From positions 1 through 64,000 of the forward strand of contig JAKPFN010000066.1 in NCBI GenBank assembly GCA_029551395.1: DNA of 64,000 nt, read 5' to 3'. Positions 42,572 to 52,718 of this stretch are shown in pieces. The notes below the pieces were generated by a model. That model was not told the origin of the DNA. It was given only the letters and a program-made list of their open reading frames with translations, and searched no databases. Position numbers and translations under genes: made by a program. Every line of letters begins with the position of its first letter. Positions within the stretch are counted from its first letter, which is position 1. The stretch comes from Armatimonadota bacterium. GTDB taxonomy: Bacteria > Armatimonadota > UBA5829 > DTLH01.

Positions 42572-45001
42572 ATGAAATATGGTCATTTCAGCGATGATAG
42601 TAGAGAGTTCATCATTACCAGGCCGGATACACCACGGCCCTGGATCAACTATCTGACAAACGGGGCTTACAGCGCTTTGGTCTCGCAGACCGGAGGAGGG
42701 TATTCCTTTGTCGGCGGTCCTGCGTATGACAGGATTACCAGAGCAGACCCGGATATTGCTGTCTCAGACCGTCCTGGGCGATATATTTACGTAAGAGACG
42801 ATCAGACGGGAGAGTATTTCAGCCTTGGTTGGCAACCTGTGAAGCGAACACCTGAGTATTATGAATGCAGACACTCTCCTGGGCTGACTACCATTATTTC
42901 CAAAAATATGGGGATTATCGGTAAGATTGCATACTTCGTTCCGCTTGATGATAACCTGGAAATCTGGCATGTTACACTAGAAAATACTCGAAGTACGCAG
43001 GCAGAGATTTCTATCTTTACTTACGTGGAATGGGTTGCTGGCAATTACACTGATGACCTCGAAGAACGGCAGTTATGGAACCTGTTCAACGAATCGACCT
43101 TTCAGGATAACTATATAGTTGCTACCAAGCGGGCTTGGCGTCGGCCTGACCCTGCCAGTGTGGTCATACAGGAGATGAGACCTGCAGGAGGAGCGAAGTT
43201 CATTGCTGAGACCATGAATGCCAACCAAAGCTGGGGTAAGTATGCCTTTATTGCTCTTACAGTTCCAGTGGATGGATTTGACTGCAGCAGGCAAGCGTTT
43301 TTTGGGTATTCTGGTCAGATAAGTAATCCTGAAGTAGTCGAAAAAGGTACGTGTACCAACTCGGAGGCTATTGGAGAAGACGCAGTAGGTGTCCTGCAGG
43401 TGCGTTTTTCCATTCCTCCAGGGGAGAAAATATCTTTTGATGTGTTGGTTGGCGTTGCGCTGCATGAAGGCGACCCATCCGGTATAGCAGCTCGTTACGG
43501 AGAGCCTGGTGAAGTAGAGAGAAAACTGGCTGATGTTGTGCATTACTGGGATACATACCTGGCGAAGCTTACTGTAGATACTCCTGATCCAGATTTCAAC
43601 CGGGCAGTCAATATTTGGGATAATTATCAGAACTGGGTAGCGGCCCGTCTGCCTGTAATGCAGTCGCTTTACTGCGGTGGTTCATCAAAAATCGCTCTAA
43701 GGGATGCGTGTTTCGATCTGTTGGGAGCGCTTCCGATGGACTACGAATTCTCCAGAATCCGGCTTGGCAATATAATCAAGCACCAGTATAAAGATGGCAG
43801 CGTGCCCGACTATTGGGAACTGAGAAGTGATGTTGCAACCAGGACGGGGTATCTTGATGGCCCGTTGTGGCTCATATTTGCTCTTGATGCATATTTGCGA
43901 GAGACAGGAGATATGAGTTTTCTCGAAGAACGGATACCTTTTTATTACAGCAGACCTCCGGCCTCAGTATACGATCATCTGGTGCGAGCCGTAGAATATA
44001 TGTTGACTAAGTCAGGTCCAAGAGGTTTGGCGCTTTTAGGCCCTGGCGACTGGGATGAAGACCTGGATCAGGCAGGTCGAGAAGGTCAGGGAGAAAGCAT
44101 ATTGACCAGCCAGATGTTAGTGTTGGCGCTTCTGAATGCTGCTGAGATTGCAAAAAGAGTTGGAGACAAGACAAGATCAAGGTTATGGTCAAGCCGGGCC
44201 AGATCGATCAGAGGCAAGCTGAACCAGTTTGTCTGGAGTGGTGAATGGTATATGCGGGCAATAGATGACCGTGACTTGGGAATCGGCACAAAAACCGACA
44301 GCACCGGGCGTATTTATGTAGTTACACAGTCCTGGGCTGTGATCTCAGGTATTGCGCCACCTGATAGGGCTTTGTCAGCTATGGATGCTGTTGGAGCTAG
44401 ACTCGATACTCCTTTTGGACCTGCACTGCTTGCTCCTGCTTACAGCCGTCCTAAACCGCAGATAGGTACTATTACCAGATATCCTCCCGGAATCAGGAGC
44501 AACGGAGGCATTAACACCATAGCAGCCTGTTGGGCGATAATCGCAGAATGCAAACTTGGTAGAGGCACTCGTGCTTACGAAATCCTGCGGAAAACACTGT
44601 ACAGCCTTCGTGCAGTAGATCAGGATAGGTACAAAGCTGAACCTTACGTTCATGCAGAGTATGTGTTAGGGCCTGGTTCGCGAAATCCTGGTGAAGGTAT
44701 GTTTACCTGGACATCCGGTGTTGCAGCATGGGTATGGAGAACTTGCATTGACTGGATATGTGGGGTGCGTCCTGATTACAAGGGGCTTAGAATAGATCCT
44801 ACCATACCATCGAACTGGCCGGAATTTACCGTCATCAGGCCGTTTCGTGATGCTGTATACCGAATCTGGGTAAAGAACCCATACGGAGTAGAGAAAGGTG
44901 TCAGATCAATCACGGTAGATGGCAGGAAAAGCCATTCAAACAGCATTCTTCCTGATTTCAGCGATCAAAAACTGCATGAGGTAGAAGTTATTATGGGGTA
45001 G
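42572..45001 (+). CDS. GH94-like glycoside phosphorylase (cellobiose/chitobiose phosphorylase family)
   Basis: 809 residues, the size of GH94 enzymes, which cleave beta-glucosides with phosphate to give a sugar-1-phosphate. The N-terminal beta-sandwich starts YGHFSDDSREFIITRPDTPRP and has the GY.S...Y.R pattern. The (alpha/alpha)6 barrel contains LRDACFDLLGALPMDYEF, DGSVPDYWELRSDV, the catalytic-acid-type GPGDWDEDLDQAG, YKAEPYVHAEYVLGP and GEGMFTWTSGVAAWVWR. The C-terminal domain includes GLRIDPTIPSNWPEF. Acceptor specificity (glucose, GlcNAc, others) cannot be told. No signal peptide, so it acts on imported disaccharides. Confidence 0.93.
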   Translation: MKYGHFSDDSREFIITRPDTPRPWINYLTNGAYSALVSQTGGGYSFVGGPAYDRITRADPDIAVSDRPGRYIYVRDDQTGEYFSLGWQPVKRTPEYYECRHSPGLTTIISKNMGIIGKIAYFVPLDDNLEIWHVTLENTRSTQAEISIFTYVEWVAGNYTDDLEERQLWNLFNESTFQDNYIVATKRAWRRPDPASVVIQEMRPAGGAKFIAETMNANQSWGKYAFIALTVPVDGFDCSRQAFFGYSGQISNPEVVEKGTCTNSEAIGEDAVGVLQVRFSIPPGEKISFDVLVGVALHEGDPSGIAARYGEPGEVERKLADVVHYWDTYLAKLTVDTPDPDFNRAVNIWDNYQNWVAARLPVMQSLYCGGSSKIALRDACFDLLGALPMDYEFSRIRLGNIIKHQYKDGSVPDYWELRSDVATRTGYLDGPLWLIFALDAYLRETGDMSFLEERIPFYYSRPPASVYDHLVRAVEYMLTKSGPRGLALLGPGDWDEDLDQAGREGQGESILTSQMLVLALLNAAEIAKRVGDKTRSRLWSSRARSIRGKLNQFVWSGEWYMRAIDDRDLGIGTKTDSTGRIYVVTQSWAVISGIAPPDRALSAMDAVGARLDTPFGPALLAPAYSRPKPQIGTITRYPPGIRSNGGINTIAACWAIIAECKLGRGTRAYEILRKTLYSLRAVDQDRYKAEPYVHAEYVLGPGSRNPGEGMFTWTSGVAAWVWRTCIDWICGVRPDYKGLRIDPTIPSNWPEFTVIRPFRDAVYRIWVKNPYGVEKGVRSITVDGRKSHSNSILPDFSDQKLHEVEVIMG

Positions 45002-45198
45002 TCCAAAGGTAAAACACGGATACGTAATACTTTTGGATTATATAATAATAGTTCTTTATGCCGATTGATAATACGTGCAATTTGGGCTATAAATTCATGT
45101 AGAGCAGTCTGCATGGCTGTTATACAAACGCACAAGGTTATCGACTGACGAACTCGCGCTGGATTTCATAATAGTTGCGAGAGGAATAGGGGGTCAAG

Positions 45199-45984
45199 AT
45201 GAATCAGAGATTTTCTGTGAGTAGGAAGCGCTCAGATCAAGGCTTCACTCTTATTGAGTTGCTGGTGGTTATAGCCATCATAGCCATACTGGCAGCGATT
45301 CTGTTTCCAGTTTTTGCCAGTGCCAAGGCATCTGCAAAAAGAGCATCTTGTCAGAGCAATCTGAAGCAGATAACAGAGGCAGCCTTGCTGTATGCGGATG
45401 ATTGGTCTGGAGTAACACCACCTCCAATATACCTGGGTGTAGAGTGGGGTAAATCTTACGTTGTTAACACCAGTTCTGGGCCATGTGTGATAACTGGCTG
45501 GACAGAAAGAATAGCTCCTTATATGAAAGCTAAATATGGTAGTGCACCAAAAGCTGGTGATAGACGGGTATTTAGATGTCCTGAGCAGAAGAAACTCTAT
45601 AGTTATGGCATTGTTTGGTGGTTTACACCTCCTCATACCAATGAACGTTCTTATTATATGGGATTCAAACCTGCCAATGTAGCAAGTCCATCTAAGATGG
45701 TATTCTTCTATGAGCTGCGGAAGTCATACGTTGAAGATAATACGACTGTATATACTCACGATCAGGATTCAGGAATTTCCAATGACAATCAGCAAGATGA
45801 TCCTCCGCGCTATTATTATGGACAGGGAAATTCCAAAAACACTACCGCGAATAATGATTGTGGCCTTGTCTGGCCTGGACCGCATAATGATGGTCACAAT
45901 ATTGCCTTCGTAGATGGTCATGTCAAGTGGATTGGTAAATGGGATAGAAACAGTATGACGTTCCGTGGAGATAGACAACTCTAA
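45199..45984 (+). CDS. Type II pseudopilin-like protein (prepilin cleavage motif, H-X9-DG C-terminus)
   Basis: 261 residues. The N-terminus [25 protein letters not shown] is a prepilin peptidase site with Glu at +5 and the hydrophobic assembly helix. The conserved [21 protein letters not shown] follows and the C-terminal [20 protein letters not shown] carries the H-X9-DG motif. This family is abundant in Planctomycetes, Lentisphaerae and Armatimonadetes and is thought to form surface pseudopili; individual roles are unknown. The ribosome-binding site is GGGGG just before the ATG. It is flanked by a GH94 gene and a secreted hydrolase, and ends at a bidirectional terminator. Confidence 0.95.
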   Translation: MNQRFSVSRKRSDQGFTLIELLVVIAIIAILAAILFPVFASAKASAKRASCQSNLKQITEAALLYADDWSGVTPPPIYLGVEWGKSYVVNTSSGPCVITGWTERIAPYMKAKYGSAPKAGDRRVFRCPEQKKLYSYGIVWWFTPPHTNERSYYMGFKPANVASPSKMVFFYELRKSYVEDNTTVYTHDQDSGISNDNQQDDPPRYYYGQGNSKNTTANNDCGLVWPGPHNDGHNIAFVDGHVKWIGKWDRNSMTFRGDRQL

Positions 45985-46007
45985 CGAGGTTTCATAGTAT
46001 TAGCAAT

Positions 46008-46045
46008 AAAAAGCCCGACATTCACTATTCGATGTCGGGCTTTTT
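46008..46045. terminator. Bidirectional terminator between pseudopilin and hydrolase genes
   Basis: AAAAAGCCCGACA (46008-46020) pairs with TGTCGGGCTTTTT (46033-46045): a 13-bp stem with an A-run on one side and a T-run on the other, so it serves both converging genes. Confidence 0.93.
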
Positions 46046-46066
46046 GTTATTTATATCTGCAATGAA

Positions 46067-48412
46067 CTATTCAGTAGTCTCCTCCGGCTCAGATACTATC
46101 ATCATCGGGCCGAGGTAGATTGTTCCTTTCGTTTCCTTACCGAGTGTATCGAGCAGGAATAGAGAGTCCCACTTCAGTGGGCCATGAATCTTGCCGTCTG
46201 CAGGACCTCCCCACCAACTGCAAGTAGTGCCATCGAGCGGCATAGTCCGATAACGCCACCCTTGCCATTCTATAGCAACTCCTTCTGGCTGGAAAACCTG
46301 TCCGTTGGAGTCTATAAACCTGCACCGTGCAATACTTCCGCTTCTGTCTCCGTAAAGCCAGAACCCAAGCTCCAGCGGTTTGGCAGGCAAAGGCAAATCC
46401 ACGGTTGGAGATAGTCTGAAGAACCGGGAGCCAGAGTCGATATCATACCAGAACTTGCAGGTATTGATTGGAGGAATAGCCGGATATGGCGTGTCACGTT
46501 TAGCACATTCGGCTGTGACTTTACAAGCGACGTTTTCATCACCGTCTACAACTACGCAATAATCAGGCGGCAATTCCCCTTCAGGAGCTACCGCAAAACC
46601 ATCGATAACTGTGTAGTTCAAGACGGGACTTTTAAAAATAACCTTGTTTGTGCCGTCAAGCAGTTCATAACCGAATGAGAACTCTTGTGGAGCAGGTTCA
46701 TTTAATGTCAAGCCAACTACTGACAGGCTTTCTACCTCAAAGTTTGTACGAAGGCTGGCAGGCTGCAGCCCTTTTACATCAAACAGCCTCAGTTTTCCTT
46801 TGACCCGGTACTTCATTGGGCTGTATATGCGGAATTCGAGAATTCTTCCCAATGGACATCCTGCTTTTGCATATATCCGATGAGATGTGCCAAGGTCTAT
46901 AATCCTGGGCTGCATCGGTTCCATGTCATCGTATGCAATTACTGCTTCTGCGGTGACAGCAGACCGGCCGTCCCAAAGTATATTTGGTTTGAATGTCAGC
47001 GTGTGGCTTTTGCCAGGGAACGCGCTGAACCGCTTTTTCTCAGGCTTCTGCCCAGGGATGGTGATGGTGATACTTCCCTTGACCTCAGCCTTGGACAGCG
47101 GATTGTTTATTGTTGCCGTTATAACATCCTGCAATCGCCACTTGTCATCTACAACCGTTTTGATGACGACTGCTTCTTCAAGAGCAAGCCTTTTAGAATT
47201 TCCAACCTCGACATAAACAGGTGATTGCGAGAGTTTCAGCTTTAATTTACCGTCAGGCAAGTCTGTTTGGGTCTTGGACCCGTTCATGGCAGCGACGATG
47301 ACCTTCGGTACGTCGAGAGGCAGCGTAATGTCATGTTCCTTTCCAGTGGTCCACGCAGCAATACGGTAACCTTCAGGGCCTTTGAAAAGCAGCAGGTAAT
47401 CATCAGGCTGACCGCCCATGCGGGTTACAAGCTTGCATCCGTTCAGCATATTCGAGAGCGTCTGGATGGCTGTGTAGCTTGGTTTAGGGTTAAAGTCTCG
47501 GTAGACCGTTCCGAAATGGTGTTCGCGCTCTTTGGGATCTGACCCATCATCCTGCCAATCGTACCAAATGGTGAGCCGGACGTCTGACATCAGGTTAACA
47601 AGCATCATGCGGGCAGCGTATTGCGCCTGGGTTTCCTCAGAATGCTCTGTGGTGCTGTAGCCCCATTCACCGCATATAACAGGAATCTCTTTACCTTCTG
47701 GTGCGTAGACCTTGATCAGTTCTTTAAGGCGCTGGTAGTCCGAAATAGCCGTTTCTGGATAGTTGTTGCGGTACGGGTGGACAGAAACAGCATCTATAGA
47801 CTGAAGAAGCCCAAATCTGAAGCACTTTTCGATAAAGCCCATGTCGAATCCGGCTGTTGCTGGACCAACGACCAGAGCCTCAGGGTCTGCTGTCTTGATG
47901 GCTTCTGAACTGGCTTTGGCAAGCGCGACATAATCTTCAGCGCTTGGTTTTGGCTTCCAGAAAGTGATGTTAGGCTCGTTCCAAATCTCCCAAATGACTC
48001 CACGACCTTTGAAATGAGCTGCTGCAGCGCCCGCGAAGTCAGCAAATGCTCGCCGGCCTTCTTTGGTGTAAGGCGCAACTCCATTGTCATAGAGCGGATT
48101 TCCGTAGTCCAGAATAAACAACGGGCGGATCCCTTTGGATTCCAGCGCTTCCATCAATCCGTCGTATGCGCTGAAGTCGTAACTGCCTTCAGATTTTTCA
48201 ACATCTGCCCAGGTGAAATCCATACGAACGAACTTCACTCCAGAATTGGCTATTTGCTCAATCTGGTTGTAGTCTGGACCCGTAAAATGAATATTAACGC
48301 CAAAAGGCTGAGGCACTGTCTGTTCAGGCAACCCTGTTGGTGCACCAAAAACTATGGTAGATAAGACAGTGAGACATACTCCAAACACAATCAATCTAAG
48401 TAATCCGGACAT
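46067..48412 (-). CDS. Secreted clan-A glycoside hydrolase (GH39/GH5-like) with C-terminal beta domains
   Basis: 781 residues from ATG 48412, chosen because AGGAGG lies seven bases upstream and a signal peptide follows (GLLRLIVFGVCLTVLSTIVFGAP). Residues about 30-350 form a TIM barrel with FVRMDFTWADVE, acid/base IWEIWNEPNITFW, DAVSVHPYRNN, nucleophile-type VICGEWGYSTTEHS and LTIWYDWQDDGSDP. The remaining 430 residues are beta-rich domains, possibly including carbohydrate-binding modules (GFWLYGDRSGSIARCRFID). It probably degrades plant or microbial polysaccharides outside the cytoplasm. The barrel resembles the hydrolase half of the fusion at the left edge. Confidence 0.9.
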   Translation of the reverse strand: MSGLLRLIVFGVCLTVLSTIVFGAPTGLPEQTVPQPFGVNIHFTGPDYNQIEQIANSGVKFVRMDFTWADVEKSEGSYDFSAYDGLMEALESKGIRPLFILDYGNPLYDNGVAPYTKEGRRAFADFAGAAAAHFKGRGVIWEIWNEPNITFWKPKPSAEDYVALAKASSEAIKTADPEALVVGPATAGFDMGFIEKCFRFGLLQSIDAVSVHPYRNNYPETAISDYQRLKELIKVYAPEGKEIPVICGEWGYSTTEHSEETQAQYAARMMLVNLMSDVRLTIWYDWQDDGSDPKEREHHFGTVYRDFNPKPSYTAIQTLSNMLNGCKLVTRMGGQPDDYLLLFKGPEGYRIAAWTTGKEHDITLPLDVPKVIVAAMNGSKTQTDLPDGKLKLKLSQSPVYVEVGNSKRLALEEAVVIKTVVDDKWRLQDVITATINNPLSKAEVKGSITITIPGQKPEKKRFSAFPGKSHTLTFKPNILWDGRSAVTAEAVIAYDDMEPMQPRIIDLGTSHRIYAKAGCPLGRILEFRIYSPMKYRVKGKLRLFDVKGLQPASLRTNFEVESLSVVGLTLNEPAPQEFSFGYELLDGTNKVIFKSPVLNYTVIDGFAVAPEGELPPDYCVVVDGDENVACKVTAECAKRDTPYPAIPPINTCKFWYDIDSGSRFFRLSPTVDLPLPAKPLELGFWLYGDRSGSIARCRFIDSNGQVFQPEGVAIEWQGWRYRTMPLDGTTCSWWGGPADGKIHGPLKWDSLFLLDTLGKETKGTIYLGPMMIVSEPEETTE

Positions 48413-48543
48413 GGCATAACCTCCTGCTTCCTTTGGCATATTACCATAACGGTAGAGTTTGTACCAAATAGATTACGCAGTTAAAGGTGCAGTCAGTTTG
48501 CTATAAACACAAAAATGGGTGATTTTTTCAATATGTAACCCGT

Positions 48544-49740
48544 CTAATGGTTCTTTTTTGGCATCAGAAACAGAAGAAGAACAGAGGCAAATAGAGCCAT
48601 TACCGCGCCGTAATAAAATGGGGCAGAAGGACTTATGTATGTCCATAACAACCCGGCGATAGTGCTCGCAGCCAGGAGAGATATCCCTTCGACCGTATAA
48701 TATGCGCCTATCGCAGTGCCGCGAAGTTCAGCAGGAGCTACATCCGCAGCATAAGCTCTCAAGACCCCTGCAGTCAGCCCTACGTAGAGTCCGTAGACTG
48801 AAAAAAGTATCCAGACTACAAGAGGAGTCGAAGCCATCGCAAAACCAAGATAAGTCGCAATAAACACAATGAATCCTGACAATAAAAGCGGCCCTCTGCC
48901 CACCTTATCTGAAGCAATACCAGCAGGCAGAGAGAATATAGCTGATACCAGATTGAACAAGGCATAGATCAGGAGAACATTCTCCACTTCGACGCCTACA
49001 TTAGTTGCACGGATTATCAGAAATGCGTCACTCGAGTTTCCTACAGAGAAGACGGCGACGATAAGCAGGAAATGTTTCAATTGCCTGCTAAACGTGCTCC
49101 ACTTAACTTTTGGAGGCTGCATGGGACGGGCTTCTTTAGGTTTCTCAGGGATAAAAATACCAAGAATGGCGACTGCAACCAGTGCCGGCACAGCGCCAAT
49201 CAGGAAAACTGTGCGGTAAGCGTTTCCATTGTCTCCCTGAAAAGCAAGCAGAATCGCGTATGCCACCAGCGGGCCAAGAACAGCACCTGTTGTGTCCATA
49301 GTCCGGTGGAATCCGAAAGCCCGGCCTCTTATCTCGGGGGCAGTTGTTTCGGTTATTATGACGTCTCTTGGGGCTGAGCGCACACCTTTACCGAACCGGT
49401 CAGCAACTCGGACTGCAAATACGTGGAACCAGTTTGTCGCGATTGCCAAAAACGGCTTGGCAAATGAAGATAATCCATAACCGGAAGTAGCAAGCAGCTT
49501 GGGCCGGCCAAATCTGTCAGAAAGCCACCCCGCATAGATTCTCAGAATACTTGCGATGCTTTCTGAAACGCCTTCAATCAGTCCTAAAGCCCATACAGGC
49601 GCTCCAATGGTGGTCGTAAGGAAGATTGGGATCAACGGTATCAGCATGTCAGAAGATAAATCCGTCAACAGGCTGACGAACCCCAGCAGGATCACCGTTC
49701 TAGACAAACCCAATACGCCTTTATTCAATATGACCTCCAT
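48544..49740 (-). CDS. Major facilitator superfamily transporter
   Basis: 398 residues with about twelve hydrophobic spans and the MFS inter-helix motif GWLSDRFGRPKLLATSG between helices 2 and 3, repeated more weakly in the second half (GIASDKVGRGPLLLSG). Other features are RFGKGVRSAPRDVIITETT and GRAFGFHRTMDTTGAVLGP. The latter resembles a group of uncharacterised MFS proteins. The substrate is not inferable; drug or metabolite efflux is possible. It is alone in its transcription unit. Confidence 0.92.
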   Translation of the reverse strand: MEVILNKGVLGLSRTVILLGFVSLLTDLSSDMLIPLIPIFLTTTIGAPVWALGLIEGVSESIASILRIYAGWLSDRFGRPKLLATSGYGLSSFAKPFLAIATNWFHVFAVRVADRFGKGVRSAPRDVIITETTAPEIRGRAFGFHRTMDTTGAVLGPLVAYAILLAFQGDNGNAYRTVFLIGAVPALVAVAILGIFIPEKPKEARPMQPPKVKWSTFSRQLKHFLLIVAVFSVGNSSDAFLIIRATNVGVEVENVLLIYALFNLVSAIFSLPAGIASDKVGRGPLLLSGFIVFIATYLGFAMASTPLVVWILFSVYGLYVGLTAGVLRAYAADVAPAELRGTAIGAYYTVEGISLLAASTIAGLLWTYISPSAPFYYGAVMALFASVLLLFLMPKKNH

Positions 49741-49954
49741 CTATTGAGCTTCAGAAACTCTGGATGCTTGCTAGCTTCAATTGGTAAAACTCAATAATCA
49801 GCAATGCTGTATTTATAGTTTACCAAAAAGGATTATCACTCAACCTGACGTAGAGTTTAGAATTTCGTTGAGTTCGGTTGATTGCTGCCTGATGTAATGG
49901 TTTATCGAAATCTCATATCCAATTTGTCTAGCCCTTCTAAAAATGACCGCTTTC

Positions 49955-49963
49955 TGATATAAT
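49955..49963 (+). promoter_or_regulatory. Extended -10 promoter element upstream of recR
   Basis: TGATATAAT (TATAAT at 49958-49963 with TG two bases before). No convincing -35. Transcripts would begin near 49970, giving a leader of about 160 nt before recR. Confidence 0.45.
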
Positions 49964-49987
49964 ATAGACGGTCGATATTGAAGGTTT

Positions 49988-50100
49988 GCCCCGGTCTATA
50001 TGTGAGTGGATGCGGGGCTGGTTTCGTGTCTGGTAATTGATTGCCAGATACCTGACTGACCTTTTAGAAAGCCGCTGTGCATCAGTTGCGCGCGGCCTTT
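49988..50100 (+). ncRNA. Three-hairpin leader upstream of recR
   Basis: Three hairpins in series: GCCCCG/CGGGGC (49988-49993/50013-50018), TCTGGTAA/TTGCCAGA with a TTGA loop (50029-50036/50041-50048), and GCCGC/GCGGC (50071-50075/50092-50096) followed by CTTT. The last may be a weak attenuator. No known RNA family is recognised. The rest of the 49741-50129 gap holds only the promoter element. Confidence 0.3.
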
Positions 50101-50129
50101 CGTCCTGTACAAGAGAGAAAGAAAAACGA

Positions 50130-50735
50130 ATGTATTACGCAAAACCACTCGCAAAGCTGGTGGGGGAACTAGAGAAGCTTCCCGGCATTGGCCCAAAGTC
50201 TGCGCAGAGGCTTGCGTTCCATATACTAAGGTCATCGGAAGAAGAAAGCCGACGGCTTGTTGATGCCATTGCAGATGTGAAGACGCACATCAAGATGTGT
50301 CCTGTGTGTTTTAACTTCACAGACAAAGATACGTGCGATATCTGCCGTGATCCTAAAAGAGACAGATCCATACTTTGCGTAGTTGCAGAGCCTCGGGATC
50401 TGGTGGCAATGGAAAAGACTAACGAATACAAAGGCCTTTACCATGTTCTGGGCGGGGTTATCTCGCCGATGGACGGTGTTGGCCCGGAGATGCTTAAGAT
50501 CCGTGAATTGCTGGCGCGGTTCAAGCAGGATGAGATAAAAGAGGTGATCATCGCAACTAACCCGACTATAGAGGGTGATGCAACAGCGATGTATCTTGCC
50601 GATCTGCTGAAGAAGACCTTTGGTACAGACATAAAGGTGTCGAGAATTGCCCACGGTATGCCTGTTGGAGGCGATCTTGACTATGCTGATCAGGCTACAC
50701 TCATCCAGGCGCTTGAGTGGCGTCGGGAAATGTAA
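50130..50735 (+). CDS. recR: Recombination protein RecR
   Basis: 201 residues from ATG 50130 ([20 protein letters not shown]); the frame extends to 50037 but the typical RecR start is here, with GAGAGAAAG upstream. Helix-hairpin-helix [17 protein letters not shown], a four-Cys zinc motif [16 protein letters not shown] and the Toprim domain ([20 protein letters not shown] to [16 protein letters not shown]) are intact. It loads RecA in the RecF pathway as a ring with RecO and RecF. The usual upstream neighbours dnaX and ybaB are absent here. Confidence 0.97.
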   Translation: MYYAKPLAKLVGELEKLPGIGPKSAQRLAFHILRSSEEESRRLVDAIADVKTHIKMCPVCFNFTDKDTCDICRDPKRDRSILCVVAEPRDLVAMEKTNEYKGLYHVLGGVISPMDGVGPEMLKIRELLARFKQDEIKEVIIATNPTIEGDATAMYLADLLKKTFGTDIKVSRIAHGMPVGGDLDYADQATLIQALEWRREM

Positions 50736-50747
50736 ATGCAGGTGTAG

Positions 50748-50807
50748 GGTGCTGGGTGTCAGGTGTTGGAACTTGCATCCATATACTAGCACCTGACACC
50801 CAATACC
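50748..50807. repeat. Imperfect inverted repeat between recR and the oxidoreductase gamma gene
   Basis: GGTGCTGGGTGTCAGGTGTT (50748-50767) matches the reverse complement of 50788-50807 at 17 of 20 positions. The GGGTGTCAGGTG text is of a low-complexity kind seen dispersed in many bacterial genomes. Confidence 0.6.
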
Positions 50808-50834
50808 TAAGGAGCTAAACAAGGAGCCAGGATA

Positions 50835-51416
50835 ATGGGAAAACTCACAGAAATCCGCTGGCACGGAAGAGGTGGACAAGGCGCGAAGACGGTAGCGCTG
50901 CTTCTGGGTGACGCAGCGCTCTCAGAGGGCAAGTACATACAGGCATTCCCTGAGTACGGCCCGGAGAGGACCGGCGCCCCGGTGCAGTCGTTCAACAGGA
51001 TTAGCGACGAGCCCATCACGCTTCACTGCCACGTAAAGAATCCGGACGTAGTTGTGGTCCTAGACCCGACATTGATCGGTCCCGTGGATATCACGGCAGG
51101 GCTTTCACCGGACGGAGTAGTTATCATCAACACCAATCAGCCGGCCTCGGAGCTGAAGAGTAAGCTCAACCTGAACGGCCGCAAGCTGTATACGCTTGAT
51201 GCATCAACCATCGCAGTTGAAACGATTGGGAGAAACATTCCAAATACCCCAATGCTCGGTGCATTGGCAAAGGTTACCGGAATCCTCTCTTATGAGACTC
51301 TGATGGAAGATACTAAGAAGAAGCTTGAGAAGAAATTCCGCAATAAGCCGGAAGTTATTGAGGGCAATCTTAAGGCCATCGAGCGAGCCTATAGCGAAGT
51401 GAAGGGTGACGAGTGA
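50835..51416 (+). CDS. porG: 2-oxoacid:ferredoxin oxidoreductase, gamma subunit
   Basis: 193 residues of the PorG/VorC type: LTEIRWHGRGGQGAKTVALLLGD, GKYIQAFPEYGPERTGAPVQ and DVVVVLDPTLIGPVDITAGL are the family's signature. It forms part of the complex oxidising pyruvate or another 2-oxoacid to acyl-CoA and CO2 with reduced ferredoxin, using the alpha and beta subunits encoded downstream. The start has AAGGAG upstream. The gene pool here prefers C/G-ending codons, suggesting high expression. The order gamma-alpha-beta lacks the usual ferredoxin-like delta subunit gene. Confidence 0.95.
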   Translation: MGKLTEIRWHGRGGQGAKTVALLLGDAALSEGKYIQAFPEYGPERTGAPVQSFNRISDEPITLHCHVKNPDVVVVLDPTLIGPVDITAGLSPDGVVIINTNQPASELKSKLNLNGRKLYTLDASTIAVETIGRNIPNTPMLGALAKVTGILSYETLMEDTKKKLEKKFRNKPEVIEGNLKAIERAYSEVKGDE

Positions 51417-51482
51417 AAAGTGATTAGTAATGTGCGAAGTTAGAATAGATTGACTTTGCGCTTTACACTTTCCACTCCTCAC
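51406..51482. repeat. Imperfect inverted repeat between gamma and alpha subunit genes
   Basis: GTGACGAGTGAAAAGTG (51406-51422) matches the reverse complement of 51466-51482 at 15 of 17 positions. The left arm overlaps the stop codon of the gamma gene. GAGTGAAAAGTG text of this kind is known as a dispersed repeat in other genomes. Confidence 0.6.
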
Positions 51483-51496
51483 AAGGAGGAATGACA

Positions 51497-52717
51497 TTGG
51501 CAAAAGTTTTGGATGATGCCGCGAAGGCGGCTCAGGGGAAGGCGACAAAGCGAGCACTTACGGGAAACGAAGCTGTTGCACTCGCAATGCGGCAGATAAA
51601 CCCGGATGTTGTTGCTGCGTATCCTATCACCCCTGCAACAGAAATAGTACAGATTTTCTCGACATACGTCGCTGATGGGCTGGTAAATACAGAGTTCGTG
51701 GCGGTCGAGAGCGAGCATTCGGCTATGAGTGCAACACTTGGTGCCTCTGCAGCCGGTGCAAGAGCAATGACAGGAACAAGCTCCCAAGGTCTGGCACTTA
51801 TGTGGGAGATGCTATATATTTGCGCCGGACTCAGACTGCCGGTAGTTATGCCGGTGGTTAACAGAGCTTTGTCTGCGCCGATCAACATCCACGGCGACCA
51901 TTCGGACACTATGGGTGCCCGTGACGCCGGATGGATTCAGATCTTCAGCGAGAACTCGCAGGAAGCTTACGATAACCTGATCCAGGCTATCAGAATCGCA
52001 GAGCATCCTGAGATTCTTCTCCCGACAATGGTGACGATGGATGGATTCATCATCAGCCATGCTATGGAAGTAGTCGAAATCCAGTCTGATGAGGATGTCC
52101 GCAAGTTCCTCGGTACCTATAAACCTGAGAGAACAGTGCTTGATATCGACAGACCGATTACGATGGGTGGACTTGACTTCACGGACTACTACTTCGAGCA
52201 CAGAAGAAGTATTGCTGAGCCGATGATCAACGCGAAGCAGTATATTCTCGAAGTTGCGGCTGAGTTTGAGCAAAAGTTTGGCCGAAAGTATGGTCTGTTT
52301 GAAGAGTACAAGATGGAAGATGCCGATTACGCTATTGTCGTACTCGGATCGACCGCTGGAACAGCAAAAATCGCTGTTGACGAGCTTAGAGCACAGGGTG
52401 TGAAAGCTGGTATGCTCAAGATCCGTGTCTTCAGACCGTTCCCGTATGAGGAGATTGCTGAAGCCATTGCCAAGTGCAAGGCTGTGGCGGTTATGGACAG
52501 GTCAGATGGACTTGCGGGACGTGGCGGCCCTGTCTTTGGCGAAGTCCGTAACGCGATATGTGATATGGAGAAGAAGCCGATCACCGTGGATTATGTCTAC
52601 GGGCTGGGAGGCCGCGACATCGACGTTGAAATGATCAAGAGCGTTTACTCGGACCTGCAGAGAATTGCAGCAACCGGAGATAAGGCGCTTGTGACGTACC
52701 TCGGAGTGAGGGACTAA
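51497..52717 (+). CDS. porA: 2-oxoacid:ferredoxin oxidoreductase, alpha subunit
   Basis: About 406 residues. AAGGAGG lies one base before ATG 51491 but seven before TTG 51497 (LAKVLDDAA), so the latter is the likelier start. ALTGNEAVALAMRQINPDVVAAYPITPATEI is the pyrimidine-binding N-terminal domain, followed by VAVESEHSAMSATLGASAAGARAMTGTSSQGLALM and the C-terminal GSTAGTAKIAVDELRAQGVKAGML domain II. It is the PorA component that with PorB binds thiamine diphosphate; the motifs fit pyruvate or a branched/aromatic 2-oxoacid. Confidence 0.95.
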   Translation: MAKVLDDAAKAAQGKATKRALTGNEAVALAMRQINPDVVAAYPITPATEIVQIFSTYVADGLVNTEFVAVESEHSAMSATLGASAAGARAMTGTSSQGLALMWEMLYICAGLRLPVVMPVVNRALSAPINIHGDHSDTMGARDAGWIQIFSENSQEAYDNLIQAIRIAEHPEILLPTMVTMDGFIISHAMEVVEIQSDEDVRKFLGTYKPERTVLDIDRPITMGGLDFTDYYFEHRRSIAEPMINAKQYILEVAAEFEQKFGRKYGLFEEYKMEDADYAIVVLGSTAGTAKIAVDELRAQGVKAGMLKIRVFRPFPYEEIAEAIAKCKAVAVMDRSDGLAGRGGPVFGEVRNAICDMEKKPITVDYVYGLGGRDIDVEMIKSVYSDLQRIAATGDKALVTYLGVRD

Positions 52718-52718
52718 A